A stretch of 64,000 nt of DNA, from positions 31,621 through 95,620 of the forward strand of contig CAILHX010000039.1 in NCBI GenBank assembly GCA_903834185.1. The letters are read 5' to 3'. Within the stretch, counting starts at the first letter, position 1. Each line of letters opens with the position of its first letter. This DNA is from an uncultured Methylophilaceae bacterium. Its GTDB lineage: Bacteria; Pseudomonadota; Gammaproteobacteria; Burkholderiales; Methylophilaceae. Below, piece by piece: positions 43,691 through 53,000 of this stretch. The position numbers and the translations under genes were made by a program. Under the pieces are notes generated by a model, which ran no database searches, had not been told where the DNA came from, and saw nothing but the letters and a program-made list of their open reading frames with translations.

Positions 43691-43948
43691 ATGGGAGACC
43701 TGCAAAGCGTAGTCGGCTCGTCGTTTGCGTTCCCCTCTGCGGCTAACCTGTTCGCTTCCGTGCTGTTCGGCATCATCGGCTATGCGGCATTTCGCTACGG
43801 CAGAAAAACCAGCAACAAACCTCCTGTTTATATCGGCCTGCTGCTGATGCTTTACCCGTTCGTGGTCAGTGTGACCTGGATGATGTATGCCGTGGGCATT
43901 GCGCTTTGCATCGCCTTGTACATATTCCGCCAGCCTTCCTCTGATTGA
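43691..43948 (+). CDS. Small membrane protein
   Basis: 85 residues, start directly after the previous stop. Three hydrophobic helices (about residues 17-35, 45-60 and 62-80; GLLLMLYPFVVSVTWMMYAV). No charged catalytic residues. The function is unknown. The stop overlaps the next gene (TGATG), indicating coupled translation. Confidence 0.75.
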   Translation: MGDLQSVVGSSFAFPSAANLFASVLFGIIGYAAFRYGRKTSNKPPVYIGLLLMLYPFVVSVTWMMYAVGIALCIALYIFRQPSSD

Positions 43949-44766
43949 TGGCTGAGTCTTACGACATACGGCCGGGACAATCCCTGGAGCTGCTGAAGGA
44001 ACTGCACATCCTCACCCGCGACGGCAAGCTGAACCAGGACAGCCGCCGCAAGCTCAAGCAGATCTACCACCTGTACCAGTTCATCGAGCCTTTGCTTAAA
44101 GAGATAGGCCAGGACATCACACTGGTAGACCACGGCGCAGGTAAGTCTTATCTGGGTTTCATTCTGTACGACCTGTTCTTCAAGGCACTTACCGACCATT
44201 CCCACATCTACGGCATAGAAACGCGCGAGGAACTGGTAGCAAAATCGCAGCAACTGGCGCAGCGTCTGGGCTTTGCCAACATGAGCTTCCTCAACCTGAC
44301 GGTTGCGCAGGCCATCACCTCCGACCAGCTACCCGCCAAAGTCGATATCGTCACCGCCCTGCATGCCTGCGACACCGCCACTGACGACGCCATCCGCTTC
44401 GCATTGCAGAAACAGGCCGGATTCGTGGTGCTGGTACCATGCTGTCAGGCGGAAGTGGCCTCTGTGCTGCGGCAGAACAAAGGCCGGCAGCTTAAAAACC
44501 CGCTGGCGGAGATCTGGCGGCACCCCATTCATACCCGCGAATTCGGCAGTCAGATCACCAACGTGCTGCGCTGCCTGCAGCTCGAAGCGCACGGTTATCA
44601 GGTGACGGTGACCGAGCTGGTAGGCTGGGAACACTCGATGAAGAACGAACTGATCATCGCTGTGGATAAAAACCTGCCGCGTAAACGCCCCGCAGAGCGC
44701 TTGCATGAGGTATTGAATACGCTGGGCCTGGAACAGCTGAACCAACGCTTTTTCACCATGCAATAG
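43948..44766 (+). CDS. Class I SAM methyltransferase (Methyltransf_32-like)
   Basis: 272 residues from ATG 43948 (a TTG one codon earlier is not needed). SAM-binding motif VDHGAGKSYLGFILYDLFF, then YGIETREELVAKSQQLAQRL, and a Cys-bearing active region DIVTALHACDTATDDAI ... VLVPCCQAEVA. The HACD-TD and PCC pattern recalls the Methyltransf_32/Trm13-like group, which includes tRNA methyltransferases, so an RNA substrate is possible. Overlaps the small membrane protein by one base. Confidence 0.8.
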   Translation: MAESYDIRPGQSLELLKELHILTRDGKLNQDSRRKLKQIYHLYQFIEPLLKEIGQDITLVDHGAGKSYLGFILYDLFFKALTDHSHIYGIETREELVAKSQQLAQRLGFANMSFLNLTVAQAITSDQLPAKVDIVTALHACDTATDDAIRFALQKQAGFVVLVPCCQAEVASVLRQNKGRQLKNPLAEIWRHPIHTREFGSQITNVLRCLQLEAHGYQVTVTELVGWEHSMKNELIIAVDKNLPRKRPAERLHEVLNTLGLEQLNQRFFTMQ

Positions 44767-44821
44767 CCTCAGGAACTAGTCGTAGCAGCGCGGGTCGGAG
44801 CAGTAGAAGGAGTATCTTGCA

Positions 44822-45565
44822 ATGGCACTTTGGGTCACCGGAAAAGTGGTTGAGAACAAGCATTGGAGCGGGGCGCTGCACTCCCTGCGCGTGGATGCCG
44901 TGATAGAGCCGTATGAAGCAGGGCAGTTCATCAAGCTGGGGCTGGAGATTGATGGCGAAATAATCGGTCGCCCTTATTCCATCGTCAACCCGCCGCATCA
45001 GCGCCCGCTGGATTTTTACTTCATCACCGTGCCGCAGGGCCTGCTGACGCAAAGGCTGCAAAAGCTGCAACCCGGCGACGACATAATGATCGCCCCCAGA
45101 GCCGCAGGTTTTCTGGTGCTGTCCGAAGTGCCGAAGGCCAGGCATCTGTGGCTGATCTCCACCGGAACCGGCATCGGCCCGTTCCTCTCCATCCTGCGCT
45201 CCTATAATGCATGGCAACGCTTTGAACGCGTCACTCTGGTACATGCAGTGCGCACTGCGGCTGAGCTTACTTATCTGGAAGAGATCAACCTTGTGGCCGC
45301 GCAACATGCGCAGCAGTTCAATTACATCCCCTTTGTCAGCCGCGAACAGTACGAATTCGCCTTGTCCGGACGTGTGCCGCAAGCAATCGCTGATGGTCGT
45401 CTCGAACAACGAGCCGGGATCGCTATCAATGCCGCCGATAGCCAGATAATGCTTTGCGGCAACCCGCAGATGGTGGAAGATGTGATGAAAGTCCTGGTCG
45501 AACGCGGCCTGAAAAAACACAAGCGCCGCGACCCCGGGCAAATCAGCGTGGAGAATTACTGGTAA
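44822..45565 (+). CDS. fpr: Ferredoxin/flavodoxin-NADP+ reductase
   Basis: 247 residues, closely parallel to E. coli Fpr. FAD-binding RPYSIVNPP, the NADP-binding TGTGIGPFLSILRS, CGNPQMVEDVM and the terminal VENYW, whose aromatic end stacks on the flavin in this bacterial subclass. It shuttles electrons between NADPH and ferredoxin or flavodoxin in the cytoplasm and is often a stress gene. An AAGGAG site lies 8 bases before the ATG. The stop overlaps the S4-protein start by one base (TAATG). Confidence 0.95.
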   Translation: MALWVTGKVVENKHWSGALHSLRVDAVIEPYEAGQFIKLGLEIDGEIIGRPYSIVNPPHQRPLDFYFITVPQGLLTQRLQKLQPGDDIMIAPRAAGFLVLSEVPKARHLWLISTGTGIGPFLSILRSYNAWQRFERVTLVHAVRTAAELTYLEEINLVAAQHAQQFNYIPFVSREQYEFALSGRVPQAIADGRLEQRAGIAINAADSQIMLCGNPQMVEDVMKVLVERGLKKHKRRDPGQISVENYW

Positions 45566-45783
45566 TGAAGCAACAAATAGATGTCGAACTCAAAGGCGAA
45601 TTCATCGAACTGAACCAGCTACTCAAGCTAGCCGGCGTCTGCGATAGTGGCGGTGCAGGCAAACACCTGGTGGCGAGCGGCGTGGTGTCGGTGGATGGCG
45701 CACTTGAGCTGCGCAAGACCGCCAAGATACGGGCAGGGCAGGTGGTGTCGCTGGGGGATGTTGAGATTAAGCTAACGGTTTAA
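45565..45783 (+). CDS. Small S4-domain RNA-binding protein (YbcJ-like)
   Basis: 72 residues from ATG 45565, which shares its A with the fpr stop. The whole protein is an S4 RNA-binding fold: FIELNQLLKLAGVCDSGGAG, KHLVASGVVSVDGALELR and KTAKIRAGQVVSL. It is the size of E. coli YbcJ (70). Probably binds ribosomal or structured RNA; exact role unknown. Its stop abuts the stop of srkA on the other strand. Confidence 0.88.
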   Translation: MKQQIDVELKGEFIELNQLLKLAGVCDSGGAGKHLVASGVVSVDGALELRKTAKIRAGQVVSLGDVEIKLTV

Positions 45784-46812
45784 CTACACCTGTAGGGCTG
45801 GTTCTTCCATCAATGCCACCTGTTCCCGCAACTCCAGTATCCTGTCCTGCCAGTAATGCTGGGTGTTGAACCACGGAAAAGCTTTGGGAAACGCCGGATC
45901 GTGCCAGCGCCTAGCCAGCCATGCGGAGTAGTGGATCAGGCGTAGCGTGCGCAGTGCTTCGATCAGATGCAGTTCGCGCGGGTTGAATTCGCAAAAATCC
46001 TCATAGCCTGCCAGTACGTCGGACAGTTGCCGCGTCTTGTCGCCGCGTTCGCCGGAAAGCAGCATCCATAAATCCTGTATCGCAGGCCCCATGCGGCTGT
46101 CGTCGAAGTCCACGAAATGCGGGCCGCGTGATTCCCTGCCTTCCGTCCATAACACGTTGCCGGGATGGCAGTCGCCATGCAAGCGGATTTGTTGCACGTT
46201 ACCTGCACGTTCGAAGCAGTATGCTACATTTTCCAGCGCTTTGTCGACGATGCTTACGTATGCATCAAGCAGGTCAGGCGGGATGAAATTGTTGGCCAGC
46301 AGGTAATCGCGCGGTTCTGTACCGAAAGTGGCGATATCCAGCGTGGGGCGCTCGGTGTATGGCTTGAGCGCGCCGATGGCGTGGATGCGGCCGATGAAGC
46401 GTCCCATCCATTCCAGCGTGTCCGGGTCGTCCAACTCCGGTGCGCGCCCGCCTTGTTTGGGGAAAACCGCAAAGCGCATGCCTGCGGCAAGATGCAGTTC
46501 ACTGACATTGAACTGGTGCAGGGTGCTGTCGTTGAACAGCATCGCAGGCACTACCGGAATTTCGGCATCCGCCAGTGTTTGCACGAAGGCGTGTTCTTCC
46601 AGTATCGCCGCGTCGCTCCAGCGTCCGGGGCGGTAGAATTTGGCGACCAGCGGTTCGCCTTCCTCCATGCCCAGCAGATAGACGCGGTTTTCGTAGCTGT
46701 TGAGTTCCAGCAAGCGTCCGTCGCAGCGCAGCCCCAGGGTTTCCAGCGCAGTGAGGATGGCATCCGGGGTAAGCCCGGCGTAGGGGGGTGCTGCCGTTGT
46801 CGAAGCCGTCAT
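45784..46812 (-). CDS. srkA: Stress-response Ser/Thr kinase SrkA (YihE)
   Basis: 342 residues, aligned along E. coli SrkA: LNSYENRVYLLGMEEGEPLV, VAKFYRPGRWSDAAILEEH, catalytic LHGDCHPGNVLW and metal site FVDFDDSRMGPAIQDLWML, then AWLARRWHDPAFPKAFPWFN. An APH-fold kinase that counters envelope and redox stress. The catalytic Asp and the following Asn are kept. It overlaps the HMA-MauE gene upstream by ATGA, so the two are cotranscribed. Confidence 0.93.
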   Translation of the reverse strand: MTASTTAAPPYAGLTPDAILTALETLGLRCDGRLLELNSYENRVYLLGMEEGEPLVAKFYRPGRWSDAAILEEHAFVQTLADAEIPVVPAMLFNDSTLHQFNVSELHLAAGMRFAVFPKQGGRAPELDDPDTLEWMGRFIGRIHAIGALKPYTERPTLDIATFGTEPRDYLLANNFIPPDLLDAYVSIVDKALENVAYCFERAGNVQQIRLHGDCHPGNVLWTEGRESRGPHFVDFDDSRMGPAIQDLWMLLSGERGDKTRQLSDVLAGYEDFCEFNPRELHLIEALRTLRLIHYSAWLARRWHDPAFPKAFPWFNTQHYWQDRILELREQVALMEEPALQV

Positions 46813-47522
46813 AGCAGCGAGAAGCCTGCCATCAGCGCCATGGTCAGATCTTCAATGATGGTCACGGTGGACATCGGCAGGTTGAACACGCTGCCCAGGC
46901 AGGCGCACTGTATCTTCTGCCTGTTGCCGACGGCACGGATGACGCCGATGGATGAAAACAGCATCACCGCCAGCGTAATAGTATTTACCAGCCGCGGTTG
47001 CCAGTGCAGCACATAGCCCAGCCCCAGACCCAGCTCGATGAACGGGTAGAGCAGGCCGTAGCCCTTCCAGCGCATGGCAAGCAGGTCGTACATGGCATAG
47101 CTGTCGGAAAAACCGCGAATGTCCAGCAGCTTGAAGAAGGAGAACACCAGGAAAAAGCCTGCCATGAAATGCATCATCCACATCTCACCGCTAAAATGAC
47201 CACCGGCTGCTTGTATTGCCAGCGTCACCAGCAAAATATATGCGATGATGGTGAGTAGCGGCTGATAGGTAGCAAACCAGCCTTTCACCACGATAGTCCC
47301 TGTTTTTTCAGCTTTTTCCTGCAGTGTATAGTTACCTGCGGCTGCCAAAATCAGGTTCAATTCCTGCAGCGTCTTGGTACAATTCGTCAGTGTTGCCTGT
47401 GGTGGCGAGAGCTTGACTAAAGTTGTCCCGGCATGGGGTTGCAGTGCTTCTTGCACACGCTTCACACAGCTTCCGCAATGCATGCCTTGTATCGTAAAGT
47501 CGCGAATCGTGTTCATAGGCAT
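46809..47522 (-). CDS. HMA metal-binding domain fused to MauE/DoxX-like membrane domain
   Basis: 237 residues. The N-terminus (~1-75) is a heavy-metal-associated domain with GMHCGSC (C16, C19), the copper-type CxxC. The rest has four or five transmembrane helices and fits the MauE/DoxX-like redox-associated group (MMHFMAGFFLVFSFFKLLDI, then DSYAMYDLLAMRWK), ending with a conserved IQCACLGSVFNLPMSTV. The two cysteines in CAC may be redox active. It may deliver metal or electrons to an envelope protein; the target is unknown. Start could also be the ATG two codons in. Confidence 0.82.
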   Translation of the reverse strand: MPMNTIRDFTIQGMHCGSCVKRVQEALQPHAGTTLVKLSPPQATLTNCTKTLQELNLILAAAGNYTLQEKAEKTGTIVVKGWFATYQPLLTIIAYILLVTLAIQAAGGHFSGEMWMMHFMAGFFLVFSFFKLLDIRGFSDSYAMYDLLAMRWKGYGLLYPFIELGLGLGYVLHWQPRLVNTITLAVMLFSSIGVIRAVGNRQKIQCACLGSVFNLPMSTVTIIEDLTMALMAGFSLL

Positions 47523-47575
47523 GTTTGCAGTCGCTTGTTTTTTATCATGAGCATAACTGGTTAGATATGGGTGTT

Positions 47576-47604
47576 TTGATGTTTTTCAAGCAAGATAGTG
47601 TAAT
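47576..47604 (+). promoter_or_regulatory. Candidate sigma-70 promoter for spermidine-synthase-like gene
   Basis: TTGATG (47576-47581), a 17-base spacer and TGTAAT (47599-47604). Transcription would start around 47611, twelve bases before the ATG. Confidence 0.4.
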
Positions 47605-47622
47605 CGTTTTGAGTGCTTTTTA

Positions 47623-48435
47623 ATGGGTCTGCTGCGTAATACTCCGCGCCGGATCGGACGCTTTATCTCGGATCACTGGGGTGACGGTGGCCTGCCGCAA
47701 GTGCAGGTGGTGGAACGCGACGGCGTCAGAACGCTATGTCTGGACAGCAATGCCGTGCAAAGCTCGATGCGCATTGCTGAACCGTATCAACTGGAGATCG
47801 CGTACACGCGCGGCATGATGTGCTTTCTGCTGTTCACCAAAACAGCGAAGCATGTGCTGGCGATCGGTCTGGGCGGTGGTTCCTTGCCCAAATATATCCA
47901 TCATTTCCTGCCGCAGATGAAAACCATCGTGGTGGAGCTTAACCCTGCGGTGATCAAGGCCGCCAGAAGCCAGTTCTTCCTGCCGGACGACGACGACAGG
48001 TTAACGGTACTGCAGGAGAATGGGGCGCACTATCTGGCCGAGCATGATGAGTGCGCAGATGTCATTCTGCTGGATGCCTATGACGGCAAGGGCATGGCGG
48101 ATGAATTGACCAGTCAGGCGTTTATCGACAGTTGCTATCGCGGGCTGACCGAGCATGGCATCCTCACGGTGAATCTGTGGAGCAGCGACAAGCGTTATGA
48201 TACCTATCTGGAGCGCATCCAGACCAGTTTCGACGGACGCGTGCTGGTGATGCCCACGGGTAAGCCCGGCAACATCGCCGTATTCGCGTTCAAGGGTTAT
48301 GCCGGAGACCTGCGCTGGGTTGCGCTTAAGGAGAGAGCCAAGCTGTTGAGCGCTACACACAAGATTGAATTTTTTAAATTCCTGGATAGCCTGCGCGACT
48401 ATAATCTGCATAATCCAACACGTCTTGTAGTCTAG
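47623..48435 (+). CDS. Spermidine-synthase-like methyltransferase-fold protein
   Basis: 270 residues of the SpeE superfamily: AIGLGGGSLPKYIHHFLPQM, TIVVELNPAVIKAARSQFFL and the acidic LLDAYDGKGMADEL in place of the usual DSTDPxGP loop. It lacks the N-terminal tetramerisation strands of true spermidine synthases. So it may transfer an aminopropyl group to an unknown acceptor or have another function. Polyamine binding is not established. Followed at 10 bases by the RlmL-like gene, likely cotranscribed. Confidence 0.82.
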   Translation: MGLLRNTPRRIGRFISDHWGDGGLPQVQVVERDGVRTLCLDSNAVQSSMRIAEPYQLEIAYTRGMMCFLLFTKTAKHVLAIGLGGGSLPKYIHHFLPQMKTIVVELNPAVIKAARSQFFLPDDDDRLTVLQENGAHYLAEHDECADVILLDAYDGKGMADELTSQAFIDSCYRGLTEHGILTVNLWSSDKRYDTYLERIQTSFDGRVLVMPTGKPGNIAVFAFKGYAGDLRWVALKERAKLLSATHKIEFFKFLDSLRDYNLHNPTRLVV

Positions 48436-48445
48436 AAACTCCCCC

Positions 48446-49636
48446 ATGCAATCAACCGTGCAAAACTATTACGCCACCTGCCCGCGCGGGCTGGAACCTT
48501 TACTGGAAGCCGAGCTTACTGCCTTGGGCGGTAAAAAAATCGTCGTCACCGACGGCGGCGTGAGCTTTTCCGGCGATGTCGCGCTGAGCTGGAAGGCAAA
48601 TCTGGAAAGCCGCGTCGCCACGCGCATCCTGTGGCGCGTGGGGCAGACCCCTTACAGCAACGAAGACGGCATCTACAAGCAGGCGATGGCATTGCCGTGG
48701 CCGAAATGGTTCGACGTCAGCCGTACCATCATGGTCAAGGTGACTGCGGTGAAATGCCCGTTACGCAGCCTGGAGTTCGTGACTTTGCGAATTAAAGACG
48801 CGGTCTGCGACAAATTCCGCCAGATCAATAACGAGCGCCCCAGCGTGGATACCCGCGAGCCGGATATCCGCATTCATGCGTTCCTGACCGCTACCGATTG
48901 CCAGTTCTATGTGGACACCTCGGGTGCGGCGCTATATCAGCGCGGCAACCGACAGAACAGCGTGGAAGCACCGCTGCGCGAGAACCTGGCGGCGGGCATC
49001 CTCAAGCTCAGCGGCTGGCAGCCGGGTTCGCCATTGCTTGATCCGATGTGCGGCAGCGGTACGTTTTTGATCGAAGCGGCAATGATGGCGCTGGATAGCG
49101 CGCCGGGGCTGAAACGCAGCTTTGGTTTTGAAAAGCTTAAGAACTTCGACCCGGGCGCATGGGGCGAGATCAAAAAGGCGGCGTTCAAACGCGTCAAACC
49201 GGCATCGCCCATGCTCATCTTCGGTAGCGACAATGACTCCATGGCGGTGCGTGCAGCACGGCAGAATCTGGAAGCGGCAGGATTGTCCAATGTAGTACAA
49301 GTGCAGCAGCTGGACGTACTGGAAGCCCCCGCGCCGGTGTTGCCGGAAGGAATGACAGGCACCCTGCTGACCAATCCGCCGTATGGCGAGCGCATCGGCG
49401 AGTCCGACGATCTGGCCGAGCTGTACCCGCATCTGGCTGCCTCGCTCAAGCGCAACTTCGCCGGATGGAACGCGTTCTTTCTCACTTCAGACCTGCGCAT
49501 GCCCAAACTGATGCGTCTGCAGCCTTCCAGAAAGACAGCGTTGTTCAACGGTCCACTGGAATGCCGTTTGTTCGAATTCCGCATGGTGGCGGGTAGCAAC
49601 CGTAAAGAAGCCAGGCATGACGCCACCGTCGAATAA
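48446..49636 (+). CDS. rlmL: THUMP-domain 23S rRNA m2G methyltransferase (RlmL-type)
   Basis: 396 residues. An N-terminal THUMP domain (YYATCPRGLEPLLEAELTAL ... VKVTAVKCPLRSLEF) precedes the SAM-dependent N6/N2 methylase with LLDPMCGSGTFLIEAAMMAL and the catalytic TNPPYGERIGE. It matches the N-terminal methylase half of E. coli RlmL (YcbY), which makes m2G2445; the second half of that fusion is absent, as is usual in betaproteobacteria. Its 3' end overlaps the MazG-like start by 20 bases. Confidence 0.88.
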   Translation: MQSTVQNYYATCPRGLEPLLEAELTALGGKKIVVTDGGVSFSGDVALSWKANLESRVATRILWRVGQTPYSNEDGIYKQAMALPWPKWFDVSRTIMVKVTAVKCPLRSLEFVTLRIKDAVCDKFRQINNERPSVDTREPDIRIHAFLTATDCQFYVDTSGAALYQRGNRQNSVEAPLRENLAAGILKLSGWQPGSPLLDPMCGSGTFLIEAAMMALDSAPGLKRSFGFEKLKNFDPGAWGEIKKAAFKRVKPASPMLIFGSDNDSMAVRAARQNLEAAGLSNVVQVQQLDVLEAPAPVLPEGMTGTLLTNPPYGERIGESDDLAELYPHLAASLKRNFAGWNAFFLTSDLRMPKLMRLQPSRKTALFNGPLECRLFEFRMVAGSNRKEARHDATVE

Positions 49637-49988
49637 AACAGACAGCCTTGAGGCATTGCGCGAACGCCTGCGCAACTTCGTCAGGGAGCGCGACTGGGAT
49701 CAGTTCCATTCGCCCAAGAATCTGGCCATGGCGATGATCGTCGAAGCCGCCGAACTGGTGGAACATTTTCAGTGGATGACGGAACAGGAGAGCAAGGATC
49801 TCACGCCCGAAAAGCTGGCGCAGGTGGAACATGAGATCGCCGATACTTTTGTCTATCTGTTGCGCATCTCTGAGGTGCTGGGTGTGGATATCATCCAGGC
49901 CGCCAACCGCAAAATAGACCTCAATGCGCTGAAATACCCGGTGGAAAAGGCGCGCGGGCGCAACACCAAATACACAGAGTTCGAGTGA
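49617..49988 (+). CDS. MazG-like nucleotide pyrophosphohydrolase
   Basis: 123 residues, the all-alpha NTP-pyrophosphatase fold. Metal ligands: EAAELVEHFQWM (ExxE) and EHEIADTFVYLL (ExxD), the pattern of the RS21-C6/dCTPase-like branch. It is probably a house-cleaning enzyme for noncanonical dNTPs. Starts inside the end of rlmL, so translation is coupled. Followed by dnaE after 56 bases. Confidence 0.88.
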   Translation: MTPPSNKTDSLEALRERLRNFVRERDWDQFHSPKNLAMAMIVEAAELVEHFQWMTEQESKDLTPEKLAQVEHEIADTFVYLLRISEVLGVDIIQAANRKIDLNALKYPVEKARGRNTKYTEFE

Positions 49989-50032
49989 TAAATTAAGTCG
50001 GTTTTTCTCCCATTTTCATGGGTGTTTTCCGG

Positions 50033-50038
50033 TAAAAT
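50033..50038 (+). promoter_or_regulatory. Possible -10 element of dnaE
   Basis: TAAAAT ends six bases before the dnaE ATG, the same spacing as at dhaL, which would give a leaderless transcript. No clear -35 element is seen and no good ribosome site precedes the ATG. Confidence 0.25.
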
Positions 50039-50044
50039 TGAAGC

Positions 50045-53000
50045 ATGCTTTCTCCGTCTTTTGTCCACCTGCGTTGCCACAGCGAGTACTCTGTGGTCGA
50101 TGGCATGGTGCGTGTCGGCGACTATGTAAAATCGGCGGTGGCAGACCGGATGCCGGCGCTGGCGCTGACCGATCTGTGCAACCTGTTCGGCACCGTCAAA
50201 TTTTATAAAGCGGCGCGCGGCAAGGGTATCAAACCCCTCATCGGATGCGATCTCTGGCTGGAAAACGAAGCCAACCGCGATCAACCTTTCCGTCTTTTAC
50301 TGTTATGCCAGAGCACGCCCGGCTATCTGCGCCTGTGCGACCTGATCACGCGCGGCTACACAAGGAATCAGCATCGAGGCCGTCCCGAGATCAAGCGCGA
50401 GTGGCTGGCAGAAAGTACCAATGAAGGTTTGATCATGCTATCCGGCGCATGCGCTGGAGATGTGGGGCAGGCGTTGCTCAACGGTAACGACGCGCAGGCG
50501 CAGAAAATAGCCCAGGCCTGGCAACAGCTGTTCCCCAACCGTTATTACATCGAGCTGCAGCGGGTAGGCCATGAGCAAGAGGAATTCTACATCGCCAAGG
50601 CGCTCAGCCTTGCTGCCAGCCTGGGTCTGCCACCCGTCGCTACGCATCCGGTTCAATTCATAGACGCAGATGATTACAAGGCGCACGAAGCTCGTGTGTG
50701 CATCTCCGAGGGCTATGTGCTGGCGGATAAACGCCGCCCGCGCAACTTTACCGCGGCACAGTATTTCAAGACGCAAGCCGAAATGGCGGAATTATTCGCC
50801 GATATCCCGGAAGCGCTTGCCAATAGCGTGGAGATCGCCAAACGCTGCAATCTCACCTTACAGCTAGGCAAAAACTACCTGCCGCAATTTCCCACGCCCA
50901 ATAACGAAGGTCTGGATGAATACCTGAAGAGTCAGTCGCTGATCGGTCTGGAGCGGCGTTTGCTGGTACTTTACCCGGACGAGGCAGAGCGCGACGGCAA
51001 GCGCTCGGAGTATGTCGCGCGTCTGGAATTCGAGATACAGACCATTATCCAGATGGGCTTTCCCGGCTACTTCCTCATCGTTGCCGACTTCATCAACTGG
51101 GCCAAGAATAACGGCGTGCCTGTGGGTCCGGGGCGCGGTTCCGGTGCAGGGTCACTGGTAGCTTACAGTCTGGGCATCACCGATCTCGACCCGCTGCAAT
51201 TCAACCTGCTGTTCGAACGCTTCCTCAATCCGGAACGGGTGTCCATGCCCGACTTCGATATTGACTTCTGTCAGGAAGGCCGCGACCGCGTCATCGATTA
51301 CGTGCGTAACAAATACGGGCTGGAGGCAGTGGCGCAGATTGCCACCTTCGGTACCATGGCCGCCAAGGCCGTGATACGGGACGTGGGGCGGGTGCTGGAC
51401 CTGCCGTTCAACTTTGTAGACGGCATCGCCAAGCTGATCCCGCGCGAGCTGGAAATGACGCTGGAAAAGGCGCTGGAGCAGGAGCCCATACTCAAGGAGC
51501 GCCGCGAAAAGGAAGAGGAAGTGAAAGAGCTGCTGGAGTTGGCATTGCGGCTGGAAGGTCTGACGCGCAATGTCGGTACCCATGCCGGCGGCGTGCTGAT
51601 CTCTCCCGGCAAGATCACCGACTTTTCACCCATGTATTGCCAGCAGGGCAGCGAGAGCACCGTCAGCCAGTACGACAAGGATGACGTGGAAGCCGTGGGG
51701 CTGGTCAAGTTCGACTTCCTCGGCCTGCGCACCCTGACCATACTCGACATGGCAGTGGCATGGACCAATCAATTACGCGCCACCAGAAATGAGACGCCTA
51801 TAGACCTGGCGACGCTGGCGCTGAATGATCCCGATACCTACAAACTGCTCAAGGTCGCCAATACCACGGCGGTGTTCCAGCTGGAATCGTCCGGCATGAA
51901 GGAGATGTTGAAGCAGGCCAGGCCGGATTGCTTCGAGGACATTATTGCGCTGGTGGCCTTGTACCGTCCGGGGCCTATGGATCTGATCCCGGATTTCTGC
52001 AAGCGCAAGAACAAGCAGGTCGCGGTAGAGTACCCGCACCCGGCGGTGGAACCGGTGCTGAAGGAAACCTACGGCATCATGGTGTACCAGGAGCAGGTGA
52101 TGCAGATGGCGCAACTGGTGGGCGGCTACAGCCTGGGGGGCGCCGATTTGCTGCGCCGCGCCATGGGCAAGAAGAACAAGGAGGAGATGGATAAGCAGCG
52201 CTCGGTGTTCGTGGAGGGCGCGATAAAGAACGGTACAGCTGAACGTCAGGCAGGCATGCTGTTCGACCTGATGGAGAAATTCGCCGGTTACGGCTTCAAC
52301 AAATCACACGCAGCAGCCTATGCGCTTGTGGCCTACCATACCGCCTGGCTCAAGGCGCATTATCCGGCGGCATTCATGGCGGCGACCATGTCTGCCGACA
52401 TGAACAATACCGACAGCGTGCATATCTTTTTCAAGGATACCCAGGCCAACGGCGTCAAGGTGTTACCGCCGGACATCAACCGCAGCGAATTCAGGTTCAC
52501 CCCGCTGGACGACAAAACCGTGCTGTACGGTCTGGGCGCGGTCAAAGGTACCGGCGATGCCGCGATCAGCGTGATATTGGCAGCACGCAAGCAGGACGGG
52601 CCGTTTACTGATTTATTTGATTTCTGCCGCCGCCTCGACCTGCGCAAGGTGAACCGGCGCGTCGTGGAATCGCTGATACGCGCCGGGGCTTTCGACAGCA
52701 TCAACCCTAACCGTGCCGCGATGCTGGCAGCGGTAGGCGTGGCGATGGATGTTGCGGGGCAGGGTGCAGGCAGCACCCAGGATAGCCTGTTCGGTGAATC
52801 GCACGATATTCCGCAACAGGCGCTACCCAAAGTGCAATCCTGGAACGAGCGCCAGCAATTGGTGGAAGAAAAAGCGGCGATGGGTTTTTACTTCAGCGGT
52901 CACCCGTTCAGCGCCTGGCGCAAGGACGTGAGCGCTTTCGTCCGTAACGATCTGGCCGGTCTGATGCCGCAGAAGCATGACCAGATGCTGGCAGGAGTGG

